From Parus major (Eukaryota; Chordata; Aves; Passeriformes; Paridae), in NCBI RefSeq assembly GCF_001522545.3, contig NC_031791.1:3805895-3869894 (forward strand): a stretch of DNA of 64,000 nucleotides, in the 5' to 3' direction. Positions within the stretch are counted from its first letter, which is position 1. Every line of letters starts with the position of its first letter. Shown one piece after another: positions 1 to 16,900 of the stretch. The notes beneath the pieces were generated by a model. It saw only the letters and a program-made list of their open reading frames with translations. It did not search any database and was not told the origin of the DNA. A program made the position numbers and the translations under genes.

Positions 1-63
1 TAGCACACTGCCCCCTCCCCAGCTACTGCCTCCCTGTGCTCCCCCACAGTTCCCAGCCCTTAC

Positions 64-1114
64 CTTCTGGGCTCTCTCCCTCACTCCCACTGGCACTTTG
101 ATCCTCGGCTTCCCCTAGCAGCTCGGGGCTGTCACCACTGTTCCACTGCCACGGCAGCTCCTGCAGCTGGAGCAGGGTGTGAGGGTCTATGGTGTCAGAC
201 GGGACTGTGGGGGCCAGGACCCCCGGGGGACTCACCCGCTGGCGCAGGCTTTGCTGCTCCCGCAGCAGCTCCAGGAAGCGGCTGCTCCACAGAAGCTTCT
301 CAGCGCCCAGCTCGGTGCAGAGGAAGCGGACATCGGCCTCCAGAGCCTCCAGCCTCCGCAGCACGGCCTCGCTGGCATCACCATGCCACTGCTGCCCCAC
401 CACTGCCTTGGCACCACAGCTCAGCTCCTGCCAACCCCCCTGGCACCTGCCAGCCCCAGGGACACCTCTGGGCCAGGGACTCACCTGTCTGTCCAGGCTC
501 CCATGCAGAATCTGAGTCCACATCCTCCTCCTCCTCACTCCTCTCTAGTCTAAGCTGCAGGGCTGTGCCGAGCTGGAAGCCAACACGGACAGTGGTTGGA
601 CACGGACTGCTGGTCCATGGGCAGCTGAGCCCCTGGCACCAGCCCTGTCTGGGGAGCACCCCTGGTGCCAGCAGGGTTTGTCACCGGGCTCAGCTGTGTC
701 CCGGGGCTCGGTCGGCCAGGGGCCTTTCCCGTTGCGGGAGTTACCTGCTCGGTGACCTGGAAGGCGCCGTCCCAGCAGCTCTTGAAGCACATCAGCAGGA
801 CCTGGGGAGAGGAGGGCTCACAGCCGCCCTGTGCAGCGCAGAGTCCGGAGCGGAGTCCCAGAACGCCCTGGGCTAAGAACCAGCCCGGGGCGAAGGTCCC
901 TCTCCCGCAGCGCTGCAGCGATTGCATCCCAGCAGCGCCCGGCTCCGGTGCGTGGGGGTCCCTGGGGAAGGGGTTGTGTGGTACGGACCCACGTCAGGCT
1001 CCAGAGCCCCCGCAGTCCTCGCAGCGCCGTCCCGCAGAGCGACAGGAGCCAGCGGCAGCCGGAGCGCAGGAGCCGCCTCCAGCCGGGCTCGGGCGGTGCG
1101 CGCTGCCGGCCCAT
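64..1114 (-). CDS. Unrecognised multi-exon gene, 5' part only
   Basis: I do not recognise this protein. Candidate coding blocks on the minus strand are 989-1114 (ATG at 1114 in a strong GCCATGG context), 745-801, 485-554, about 236-400 and 64-166. Each is bounded by plausible AG and GT sites, and the gene runs off the left edge. The first block encodes an arginine/leucine/tryptophan-rich, possibly membrane-active N-terminus. The second contains FKSCWDGAFQVTEQ. The third is acidic (SEEEEDVDSDS). The fourth is the most convincing: a leucine-rich helical or coiled-coil stretch (EAVLRRLEALEADVRFLC, then WSSRFLELLREQQSLRQR). The last is acidic and serine-rich. Odd point: the third block ends in phase 1 by its best donor, but the fourth shows no acceptor giving that phase. 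An exon may be missing, or there may be an indel near the G6 run at about 434-439. The donor after the first block is weak. A gene is likely; this exact model is not. Confidence 0.45.
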
Positions 1115-1300
1115 GGCTCCTGCGGGCCGGGACACGCGACTGAGAGCCCCGGGCACTAAATGAGCGATGCCAACACGTGCCAGGCTCTGTCCAGCACGGC
1201 GAGAGGGGACCGGAGCGCTTGAGGGGCCGGATCCGCGGGGCCGGATCCCCGCTGCCCCCTCCCCGCTGCCCCCTTACCCAGCCATGCACCGGCCCCTCCT
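1115..1300 (-). promoter_or_regulatory. CpG-rich promoter region of the unrecognised left gene
   Basis: The sequence from about 880 to 1300 is rich in CpG and lies just upstream of and over the ATG at 1114. It then drops sharply to AT-richer sequence after 1350. This fits a CpG-island promoter firing leftwards. I see no TATA box. The transcription start is not determined. Confidence 0.35.
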
Positions 1301-2944
1301 GCCCCTCGGTGACCAGATGAACTCCTGCCTAATCCTCTTGGTGACGAGGCTCTGCAGGGATTAGCGTTTCCCTAACGCTCCACCTTTGGGGTCCACAAGG
1401 ACAGTGGCTGCTCTTCTATGCTTTTCTTTGCTCAGGATTTATCGTTCACAAGCAAAGGAATCAGGATACATTTCTAACCACTACTTTTAGCTTTAATTAG
1501 CATTCAAGTAAAGCCTGTGCAGCTCCCTCTGACTCCTGTGCCCAGGCACCGGCCATTCTGGGGGTCTTCAGTCACTCAGGCTCTTCAGGAAGCAAAACAC
1601 AAGTGCTCAGAAGTCAAATGGAAGTTTTAGGCACAACTGCTGGAGTCAGGACCCAGCTGGGAACAGCTGATCCTTTGACTGAATCAAGTATTTGCCATTT
1701 CTTTCTGCCCCAATCAATGTCCCCCTTCAGGCTGCTGCATCAGACATCGAGCCGGGCAGAAGAGGCTGTCCCCTCCTTCGGTGACAAACACAGCCAGAGG
1801 CAGGAATGGCTGCATGTCCCCATTGGCCCTGCAGCACCCCAATGTGTCACAGGAATGGGGAGCTGGTCCTGACTGCACACAGGCTCTGAGCTACACCTGC
1901 CCTCTGCTGCTTCTCCAAAATGTTCCACACAAAAAAGTCTGGCAGCTTTCCTTGAGGTCAGAGGTGCAGCAGAGACTTCAGCCTCTGAAATCCAGGTGTT
2001 CCAGCCATCCCTACTTGGAGCAGCAGCAGCAGCAGAACTGTTTTCATACCGAGGCCAGGAAATCTAAACCATCAACTGAGAATTCTTGTTTTCCAGAACT
2101 ATGGAGGAGCAAGGCCTTGTAGTTTATGCTGTTTCCTAGATCTTCCACCCCCTGTACTTAAACCCTGTAACTTGAACCACAGAAGTAGGCCAGCTTTGCA
2201 GCTTGGCCTTTAAGCTGCTCTGTCCCATGAAGAAAACAGCCACCAGTCCCTGAGCAGAGCCAGCTCCCTGAAGGATAAGCCAGATCCCTCCGGGAACAAC
2301 ACCAGAGCTGCCTTGATCCCCAAACATACACACAGCCCAAATCAGAATTCTGCTCCTGGTGCCTGGAGAGAGCTGAGGAGGACCCCAAACCCCAGGGGAG
2401 CAGAAGACATGAACCCTGGAGTGTTCCAAGAGCCATGCACACTCGGGGGCTCAGCCCTGTCCCATGGCCCCTTTCCTGAGGCCCCTTTCCCACATCTCCC
2501 TCCAGGAGCAGGGGTTACACAAACACATCCCAGCACTGATAAAGAAGGCAACCCCCCACTCTGAGCGAGGCTCAGTTCAACAGCAACACCAAGGTTCTGA
2601 CCTGGCTGCTTTGAGAAGCACCTGGCCCTCACTCCTCTGTCCTGCTCCAGGGACAGTCCAGCCAGCTCATCCCTGCAAGCAATATGCCCTCACCAGCAGA
2701 ACCATGTACATCCCATTCCTGTCTTGCAGCCAGATCAGTCAAACAACTGCAGATCAGAGCCTGGCACTCCCTGCAGAACGTGGTTACAGCTATGCCGAGC
2801 ACAGAAAGCACCAAGTGAACCTCCCAAAGGCCATCGGACAAGGAAGGGGAAGAATTCCAGCAAAGTCACCATAAGGCAGGTGAACACTAAAAAGCACCAG
2901 GAGTCAAAGTTTGGACTAAATAAACCATGAGAAGAGACAAACAT
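1301..2944. other. Intergenic stretch between the left gene and the MEAF6 3' end
   Basis: No coding pattern or RNA gene is visible. The sequence is mixed-composition and contains a short CAG run near 2021-2034. The short ORFs here have no recognisable content. Confidence 0.5.
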
Positions 2945-2950
2945 GGAAGT

Positions 2951-2956
2951 TTTATT
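2951..2956 (-). terminator. MEAF6: MEAF6 polyadenylation signal (AATAAA on minus strand)
   Basis: TTTATT on the plus strand reads AATAAA on the MEAF6 strand. It lies about 735 nt after the stop codon, giving a 3' UTR of roughly 2935-3687. That UTR is A-rich on the plus strand (3235-3300), so U/G-rich in the mRNA. It is the first canonical signal downstream of the stop that I noticed. Confidence 0.6.
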
Positions 2957-3687
2957 GTTTATGTACAAATGACAGAAGTTTGTATTAAAAAGAGAACCCA
3001 CCCAAAGTCAGTGACAGCGAAGAGCTGGCTCTGAGCTCTGGCCCTTCCTGCACCTAACACACTGAGGAGTATTGGGAGATGGTGTTCAAAATGAAAGTAA
3101 GAGAAAAGGGTTAAACTACCTTCTTCTCTGCTTGATTAAGAAGCAAAAGAGCTGCTCCACAAAATGAAGAACCTTCCACTACACGGACTAAACAAAGAAA
3201 CCCAAAGTCAACTCCTAACTATACACTTCAGCTTTAAAAAAAGCACAACAAAACCAACAAAACGAAACAAAAAAAACAGAACAAAAAACAAACCTGCAAA
3301 GCTAAATATCAGCAACAAAAGTAATCTAAGTCTCACAATACAGATGGGACACACTGAATCCTACCCCAATTCCAGTGGAAAAGAAAATGCCTCTCTGTGG
3401 GTCTGCAGGTGACAGGGGGGCAGCAGTATTAGCCGTTTCAGGAAGTTCCTGACCAATGTGGAAGCACAGAACAGTCAAGAATTCAGAACTACTGCAACTA
3501 CTACACCACGTTTGTCTTCCTGCAACTTGGGTGACTTAAAAATGACGCAAAATACATGGTCCAGGATCTCCTCCCCCCATCCAAGTCCCTTAGAGTGAGT
3601 CACTCCTGCTGCAGCTGCCATCCTGCTTCAGGGCTTCTCAGTGGGGAGTCACAGACCTAAATCCCAGGTGCATCAACACTGATGGCT

Positions 3688-9397
<5,710 letters not shown>

Positions 9398-9494
9398 GGC
9401 GGCGCGGCCTGCGCGGGGCGGGGCGGGCGCTGCCGGCTGCGGCCGCCGGGGGCGCTGGAGAGGAGAGAGGGGCGGGGGCACAGCGGCCACGAGG
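9398..9494 (-). promoter_or_regulatory. MEAF6: MEAF6 CpG-rich promoter / 5' UTR
   Basis: GC-rich, CpG-rich sequence immediately upstream of ATG 9397. The island includes exon 1 and reaches down to about 9080. It ends abruptly at about 9495, where LTR-like sequence begins, so the core promoter must be short or lie inside the island. Confidence 0.5.
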
Positions 9495-10090
9495 ATGTGG
9501 CAGCCTCAAAAATCGGCATATTCCGTCCTTGTGCCAGCCGGGATAATTCGGATATCCCGAGATTCTGCCGCCTTTGGGGCTCCTCTGAAAGGAATGAGGG
9601 GTTTGTCTTTATAAACCACTCTGCTGGTACATAAAACTAGCGCTGGGACATAGACAGGGGGAAGGATTTCGCTGACTGACGAATGGAATGAGAGGGATTT
9701 GTCTTTACAGATGTACTGTAGGTCTGCTGATAAATAAAATTGGATCCTGAGAGATGAAAGAAACAATGGGAAGAACCATCAGTTCCACAGGAATTTGGCA
9801 CAATGAAAAGGAAAAGGGGGGGGATATACATTAGAAGGGAGGCTGTATCAGGCTATTTGGGAAGTCTGAGCCTCTCAAGTACCTCAGGCAATGGGGAAAG
9901 AGAGAGGGATATGAGGCCAGGAAATTGGGGTAAAAAGGAAGCTGTATCCTCCAAAAATTTGAGATACCCCAGGGGAAATGCCCCATGGCCTCTCACTTTA
10001 TTTGAATAAAGTTACAGAACTGCTCTGTCTCCTCTTTGGACATGAACCTCTGGTGTTTGTGGACTGATTTTCCTGGCACCTCCAACCCAA
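9495..10090 (+). mobile_element. Probable solo LTR (avian endogenous retrovirus type)
   Basis: The segment has LTR-like organisation on the plus strand. It contains an internal imperfect repeat (GGAATGAG...TTTGTCTTTA at about 9593 and 9682). A signal AATAAAG follows at 10005, then ACAGAACTGCTCTGTCTCC, which resembles the R/U5 part of songbird ERV LTRs as I remember them. No target-site duplication was found and both ends are approximate. No retroviral coding sequence adjoins it. It fills the gap between the SNIP1 3' end and the MEAF6 promoter. It could instead be an unrelated low-copy repeat. Confidence 0.4.
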
Positions 10091-10324
10091 ACCTTTCTAT
10101 GATCCTATTAAACCATGTCACTCCGATCCTCTGCAGTGACACTGGGGGCCAGTTTGCACTTTTGCAGTACATCAATTCTGTCACTTCACGTTCCTGTGCG
10201 AACCGTCCCAGGGGACACAGAATGAGCCACCCTGGCCACACTCAGGTGAGAAAGGCCCGGCCAAGGGGAGCAATACAAACCTGTGCTCACAGCCTCTCCA
10301 GGATACAAACTGTGCAGTTTTTAA

Positions 10325-11599
10325 TTTATTTGCTTTCTTTACTACAGAAAGCAGTACTGAAACTTCATTTCTTTGGAGGGAAAAAAAGAAATAGAAAAAT
10401 ATTACGACTGAAAGCAATCAGGGCTAAATTTACAAACTGTTTATTTAAAAACCCTTGGAGTAGATATAAAGGAGCTCCTCCTGCTCAAACCCCATCCTAC
10501 CCATCTGAAACCCCACAGCAATGCCCCATATTTACACCATCAATGTGTACAAGCACCTTTGTGTACAGTCCGTACACAGCAGGGACGAACACGTGAGACC
10601 ACAAACACCCAGGTGAATCAGTAAAATGTGGGACACTCACATTGAACATAAAGCAACATGGAGGAGACACCAAAGACTCTGCAACTCCCAGGGAGCGGGA
10701 CTGGTGCTTCTCTCCCTAAACACTGACTTATTTACTGTGTTAAACAAGGGGCTTGGGTAAGTTTTTATAAAAAGAGAACTTAAATAGTGCAAACTGGTTA
10801 AAACATGTCACCCTATCAAAGGTGTTTCTGTCTGACACAAACCCTGGTGTAGGGTCAGAAATAAGGGCTCTAGCTTTCAACCCAGACACTCCACATCCAG
10901 GACAGTTTCAGCATCATGTGTGGGAACAGGAAACTTGGGTCACAGTCTCATCACCTGAAATTCCAGGAGCTGTTTAACTTCTGTTTCACATTCCCTTGTG
11001 ATTTCCAGGCAGAATTCCAGTGAAATGCCCATCCCTCAATCACCGTGAGGCAAATTAAATACCAAAAACATACAAATACAAGAAGGTCTTTCTGACGTTT
11101 CTGCCATTTTAGCAGTGATCTGGGTAAATTCTTCTGTCAGAACTCCCAGGAGGCAGAGAAATTTGGCAAACTACGGAACAGGATGTGCATCAGGTACTCT
11201 CTAACTAACCTTTCAGTCTGTAGCATTTTCAAAGGGCTATAACAAAACAAGCTGTAAAAATAATTTTCCAGATGCTATGTTTGACATGGTTTGCTAGAAG
11301 AGTCTGGCAGCATCTTGTGGAGGGTTTCCAGCACCAGAGCTTTCATGTCCAGGTGCTCTTCGGCTTCTTGGGGGAAAAATAAAATAGAAGTAAAGCTGTA
11401 TTTCCTGATATGCAAAACTATCAAAGATGAATAACAAGCAAAGCCCCCAAAACAAACTATGGGAACAGACCAGCAACAGAGAAAGGACTTTAAGGCAACA
11501 AGAGGCATCAGTGCTGCAACGCTCCACGTTCACATCCCAGTCCCATTCAACTGGAAGGAGTTTCTCTCCTCTGCCTCTCCCAAACTTCTTCCTCATCTG
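10325..11599 (-). other. SNIP1: SNIP1 3' UTR with candidate poly(A) signals
   Basis: Sequence downstream of the SNIP1 stop is AT-rich and non-coding. TTTATT (AATAAA on the minus strand) occurs at 10440-10445 and 10325-10330, so a 3' UTR of about 1.1-1.3 kb is plausible. Which signal is used cannot be told from sequence. Confidence 0.45.
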
Positions 11600-13781
11600 T
11601 TAACTGTCAGACTCTTCCTCCTTCTCCTCATCCTCATCATCGTCCTTTGCATTGGCCTCAGATTTATCTGAGGATTCATGGAGCAGGACATACTCCCTGC
11701 TGCTGAAGCCGAACTTGAGCACGTCCTTCTCCTTCAGTTCGTAGTAGCGCTGGGGCTCGATGCGCTGGTTGTTGAGGAAGGTGCCGTTCCCTGAGCCCAA
11801 GTCGATGATGTAGGGCCTCACCCTGCGGCCCACGGTGCCGTCAGCTCGGGTGTACTCCACCAGCCTGGAAAACAAAAGCACTGCCTGAACTACCAGAGAG
11901 ACAGGAAACGTGCTCCAAAAGCATATGAGACACAAATTGTGCTCTGTGAGCAGGTGGGTTTGTGCAGTGAACACTCATCCCTCACAAGACTGCAACAGCC
12001 CAATGAGATCAACAAGAACCTCTGAGACAGAGCAGATTCTGAGAGGCTGCATCATTCCCTAAACCTCTGGGGATGTAACATAGCAACTCCTGCATTGGGA
12101 CAGATGTTCTCCAAGAGAACACTGCTGGCAGCAGCAGCAGGAGCCCCCTCTGCATCAGAGCACGGCTGCCATCAGTGTGAGACAGTAAACCAACAAACCT
12201 CTCCTTGAAAGGCTTTTACTGTCCATCACACCTGGTGGGTTATCCCAGCCTGGACTCATACCCCATGCTGTGTCTAACCCCACTATGTGATTTCTCTACT
12301 CCCAGCTAAATCACAGGAATTTCAGCTACATTTGCCTGCTGCTGGGATGATCTGCAGCAGTCAATAAATTCCATTTCTAACGTGCCCACAGCAAACTCTC
12401 CACACATTCTAAGGTGTTTGCTTTGTGCGCTGCCTTCCTCCCGAAGTTCCTCAGGCTGCTCACCGGTACTGGAAGACGGCGTGCTGCTTGGAGCAGGAGG
12501 GGTGGTCGATGGGGATGTCAGCGATGCGGCGGTGCCGGCCCAGCAGGTAGGCACTCTGCCTGTGGATGTACATCACGGGGAGGAACTCGTCGTTCTTGAA
12601 GGGGTACAGGCGCCAGCGCGTCTTGGGGATGCGCGCCTCAGGGGGCTCGCTGTACTTGATCACCACGCCCCGGAAAGTGTTGGTGTCCTCCAGCAGCGCC
12701 CCAGACAGCTCAAAGCTTGGCTTCTCCTTGTTTGCAGCGGCTTTTTCTTTGGGTTTGCTCTCTGGCTGCCAGAGCTCTGCGTTCTGGTTGCCGTCACCCT
12801 CGGTGCCCTGCCGGTGCTCTCGCCTCCTCTCGTTGTAGAACTCCCTCTCTGCCTGCTGCTCCCGCAGGTTCTGCATGTCCCGCTCGTGGCCGCGAGCTCC
12901 CAGCCTGTCACTGGGGTTCTTCTTTCTGTCTGAGTGGTCCTTGTGTCTGTCCCAGTCACTGCTCCTGTCCCGGTCACCGCTCCTGTCCTGCCGGTGCTCC
13001 TGCTCTGATGGGTGCCTCTGCTTCCGCTCCTCATTCCCCCTGCGACAGTGATCATCTCGCTCCTGGAAGAGATAACCAGAATGAAAGAGCAGCACATCTA
13101 CCTTGGCCTTTCAGAAAATCCCAGTCCTACACACTGGGAAAACACATACTGGGATGTGTGTGTGCAGCTCTGACACAATGTGGAAGAGATTTCCTTGCCA
13201 AACTGCTTGGATTCCCACAAATTGCATCAAATAAAGCACCAGAAACAGGTAGGGTAACCTGCTCTGAGAAAAGGATGCAGCTCCCAGGGACGCCTGTGCT
13301 GTGGCACAGGCTGGGCTCAAAGGGTACGATGCAGGGCCCAGTCTGAAGCGACAAGTGAAGAGGCGCCTTGTGTATCCGGCCCAGCCAAGTCTCCGGGAAC
13401 CGCAGGGCGCCGCTGTACCGAGAGCACGACTCACCTGCTTTACCCTCACGGCGCCGTGGTGCGGGCTGTGGCTGCGGCTCCTCCTGCTTCGCGGCGAGCG
13501 GCTCCTCCGCCCGGACCGGCTCCTCCGCCGGGGCGACCTGCGGAACAACGGGAGGGGTCGAGCGGCGGGGCCAGGCCGAGCGCGGGACCAGGCCGAGAGC
13601 GGGGCCGAGCGGCCGGGCCTCCCTACCTGCTACCGCGGCTGCCCGCGCGCGGGCCTGCCGGACCCCGCCGCTCCTCGCCCGGCGGCGACGGGCTGCGCCG
13701 AGGGCTTCGCCGCTCGGCCTTCACCGCCGCCTCCCGCCGCCGCCGCCGCTCTCGCCGCCGCTCCTCCGCCGCCGCCTCCAT
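11600..13781 (-). CDS. SNIP1: SNIP1, Smad nuclear-interacting protein 1 (FHA domain)
   Basis: SNIP1 is a nuclear protein that binds Smads and p300/CBP and takes part in spliceosome and microRNA processing. Four coding exons: 13627-13781, 13435-13537, 12464-13062, 11600-11864. Frames join cleanly and give 373 residues (human about 396). The N-terminal 85 residues are arginine/serine-rich (RRSRSPRSRRSRSHSPHH). A long charged region runs to about residue 200, followed by the conserved FELSGALLEDTNTFRGVV. The FHA domain occupies about 249-365 and keeps the phosphothreonine-binding motifs LGRH, SKQHAV and GSGNGTFLNN. The C-terminus is acidic. I chose ATG 13781 because it opens the arginine/glutamate-rich N-terminus; an in-frame upstream ATG at 13910 lies in the shared promoter. 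SNIP1 is divergent from DNALI1 and tandem with MEAF6. Confidence 0.96.
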
Positions 13782-13931
13782 GGCGCCCGTCCCGACGGGA
13801 AGTGCCGCCACTTCCGGCCCGCCAGCGCTTCCGCCCGCCGCCGCTTCCGCCCGGGCGTTGCTGCGCCTGCGCGGGGCCGCGCGCGGCGGCGGCGGCGGTG
13901 CCGTCGCCATGGTGACGGGGCCGCGGCCGCC
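13782..13931. promoter_or_regulatory. Bidirectional SNIP1/DNALI1 promoter
   Basis: Only 150 bp separate the two start codons. The segment is extremely CpG-rich and holds several CTTCCG/ACTTCCGG ETS-type sites (about 13801-13850). TGCGCCTGCGC at 13860-13871 resembles an NRF1 site, and an X-box-like palindrome lies at 13903-13916. There is no TATA box. The same head-to-head pair exists in mammals. Confidence 0.8.
13903..13916. promoter_or_regulatory. X-box-like RFX site beside the DNALI1 start
   Basis: GTCGCC-AT-GGTGAC is a perfect inverted repeat with a 2-bp spacer. It differs from the canonical RFX X-box GTTGCC-AT-GGCAAC by one base in each arm. RFX factors with FOXJ1 drive motile-cilium genes, and DNALI1 is one. 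The site overlaps an upstream ATG (13909) that is out of frame with DNALI1. Confidence 0.5.
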
Positions 13932-16900
13932 ATGGCGGCGCCGCCGGAGTCACTGCTGCGGTACTGCACCCCCGTGCTGGTGTCCCGGCGAGGAGACAGG
14001 GCCTCGGCGGGGGTGAGCGGGACGGGGGGCACGCAGGGGGATACGCGCGCCGGGGGCCGAGGCTACCGCGGTCCCCTGCCCGCTCTTACGGCGCCTGTCC
14101 TCTCTCCTGTTCCCGCAGAGTCAGCCGCTGAAGGGGACGCTCCCGCTAACCCCCGGCAGCATCCCCTCCTCGCAGCAGCCGCAGGAGCTCCTGAACGCCA
14201 TCCTGCCGCCGCGGTGAGCGGGGCCGGGCCGGAGCCGGCAGCGCCCGGCGGGCGCCCGGTGACTCCGGTAACGGCCGGTGCTTCTCTGGCAGGGAGTGGG
14301 AGGAGGCGCAGAAGCTCTGGGTGCAGGAGGTGTCCACCGCGCCCAGCACCCGCCGGGACGTCGTGCAGCTGCAGGAACAGCTGGACCGGCAGCTGCAGCA
14401 GCGGCAGGCCCGGGAGACCGGGCTGTGCCCCGTGCGCCGGGAGCTCTACACGCAGTGCTTCGGTCAGTGCCCGCCGTGCCCAGCGCCGCTCACACGACAG
14501 GCTGGCAGGAGAGGCCTGCACGTGAAACACAGCTTTAAATCCTCTTGGTTATCCTCTGAGTTGCGCTTAAACCAAGTTTATTTAAAGTAACTCAAAGCCG
14601 TGTGTATCTCACACACTCTAATGATGGAGCGCTGGTCTCCCAAAGGCGAGGGGCAGCCACGGCTTGGAGAGCTGGAGCCTCTGAAGGTTCCCCCGTAACT
14701 GCAGGAAGTCATTACACATTTTTAAGTGTTTGCTGTTAGGGCTTTAGAGGATTGGCATCACTGGCATTACCTGAAGGGCTGCACCACCACTCTGCTTTTA
14801 CCTGCTGCGCTCAATGCTACGGCTGCAGTATAACAAAAATCAATTATCATTGTCTCTAGTACATGTCATGTCCTAAATGTGGGCCCATTTACACCAAAAG
14901 CCCCCCATTTACCTTTCCAGGACCCTCTTTCTTCCCCCAGAACCTTCTTTACCCTTCTATATCAAAGCTAAAGCTTAAGGCATCACTTCCAGGACTTAAT
15001 TTTCTTCCCCTCAGGGCCCCATTTTCCCTTCCAGGACCCCATTTATTCTCAGACGACCCTCTTTACTCTTCCAGGACCCCATTTACACCTTAGGACCCCA
15101 CTGACCCTGCAGGGACACATTTATCCTTCCAGGACCCTATTTTACACTGTCATGTAATAAGGACAATTATTATGTGTCCCTGGTTTTGTGGTGCAAGGAG
15201 TGGGTGAGACGAGCAGTGTCCAGCACTCCCAGATAAAGGCACTGTAGCCTCTGTTCCTTCTCTGCAGACAAATCAATTATTATTACCATCTCTAGTACAT
15301 GTCATGTCCTAAATATAGGCCCATAAACCCCAAAAGCCTGCATTTACCTTTCCAGGATCCTCTTTATTCTCTCAGGTTAAGGGAATACCCTTCCAGGATT
15401 TCATTTTCCCCTCAGAGCCCCATCTACCTGTCCAAGACCCCCTTTATTCTCTGAAAACCATCTTTACTCTTCCACGACTCCATTGACACCTCAGGACCCC
15501 ACCAGCCATATTTACCCTATTTTACCCCACATAAAAGGGATGATTATTGCGCGTCCCCGGTGCTGCGGTGCAGGGAACGGGCAAGAGGATCAGGCGTTGC
15601 AGCCTCTGTTGCTCCTCCGCAGACGAGCTGATCCGGCAGACCACGGTGAGCTGCGCGGAGCGGGGGCTGCTGCTGCTGCGGGTGCGGGACGAGCTGCAGC
15701 TGACGCTGTCTGCCTACCAGGCACTGTACGAGAGCAGCGTGGCCTTCGGCGTGCGCAAGGCGCTGCAGGCTGAGCAGGGCAAGGCCCACTTGGAGGAAAG
15801 GGTGAGTGGGGTCATCGCCCTGTGACGGAGCTTTCTGTACGTGAAAACAGCAAATTTTATAGCCTTAAACTCATTGTTTCCATTTCCATGGGATGGCAGC
15901 AAAGACCATCAAAATGCTCAGCTCGCTGTCCTCAAGCTTAGCTGCGCTTCTGAAGCTTGTTCTACACGTTTAAAGACTGTGCCACACACCAGTTTGTCCT
16001 GATGCCTTAAATTTTAGCTCTCATATTTTTCAGATTCTGTACTGCATTAGGATGTAACTCTGAACTTCATATAGAGTGTTAGCAAGTTCACCGTTTAGTT
16101 AGACAAAATCCTTTTCCAGCCTGAGAACCAAGGACACCGTTGCAGCTTCAGGCCCAAAAAATATAAACAGTGAATTGAGGAGAGCAAACTGGGAGGATGG
16201 GAATTAATAACCTGAATCTGTAATTGGATAATTAACCCAAATATGTAAATGGACCAAAACTTTTAAGTGTGCAAATTTGTGATCTGTGGTGCATCTTGTG
16301 TGTAGCCTCAGCCAGGCTATTGTACTGCCCACGGTGTATCCTTTGAAGGCTTTTTAACAAATCCCTGTTTTATTCCTTTAACTCTGTCTAGCCTCCATTC
16401 TAGGTAGCCTCACAAGGCATCAATCCCATTTTAACTGAAAACTGACTATTCGCTAACAAAACTTGAGACATCCATACTTTTTTCCAAGATTGCAGAGCTG
16501 GAAGAGGAAAAGAAGGAGCTGGAAAAACAAGTGAGTGAAGAGAAAGCGAAATGTGAAGCTATTGAAAAGCAAGAAACTGAGCGTCGAGAAATAGAAGAGA
16601 AGAAACACAGTGAAGAGGTTCTGTTCCTCAAACAGACAAACCAGCAGCTGAAGGTCAGTAAAAATCCAGAATTCCAAATACTAGTGGTAAAATTCTCATT
16701 AAAACCATTAAAGCCCTAGTAACACAACACACGATTCAACATTAAATATTACCCAAGAAAAACTGTGCAGGGACTGGATAATTATTTGTGCATGTGGCTT
16801 TGGGGAGAACAGAAGTTCTGCTCCATACTTTGTTTTTAAAAGGAAAAAAACCCCACATCTTTTGAGTGAGGAAAGAATGTCACCCTGAACAGCATCAAAT

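Noticed and set aside
9993..10241. 82-residue minus-strand frame next to the LTR-like element
   Set aside because: It looks somewhat protein-like, but it overlaps the LTR-like R/U5 region in the opposite orientation and matches no retroviral or host domain I can name.
13368..14525. 385-residue plus-strand open frame across SNIP1 and DNALI1 first exons
   Set aside because: It runs antisense to SNIP1 exons and out of frame with DNALI1 through GC-rich promoter DNA.
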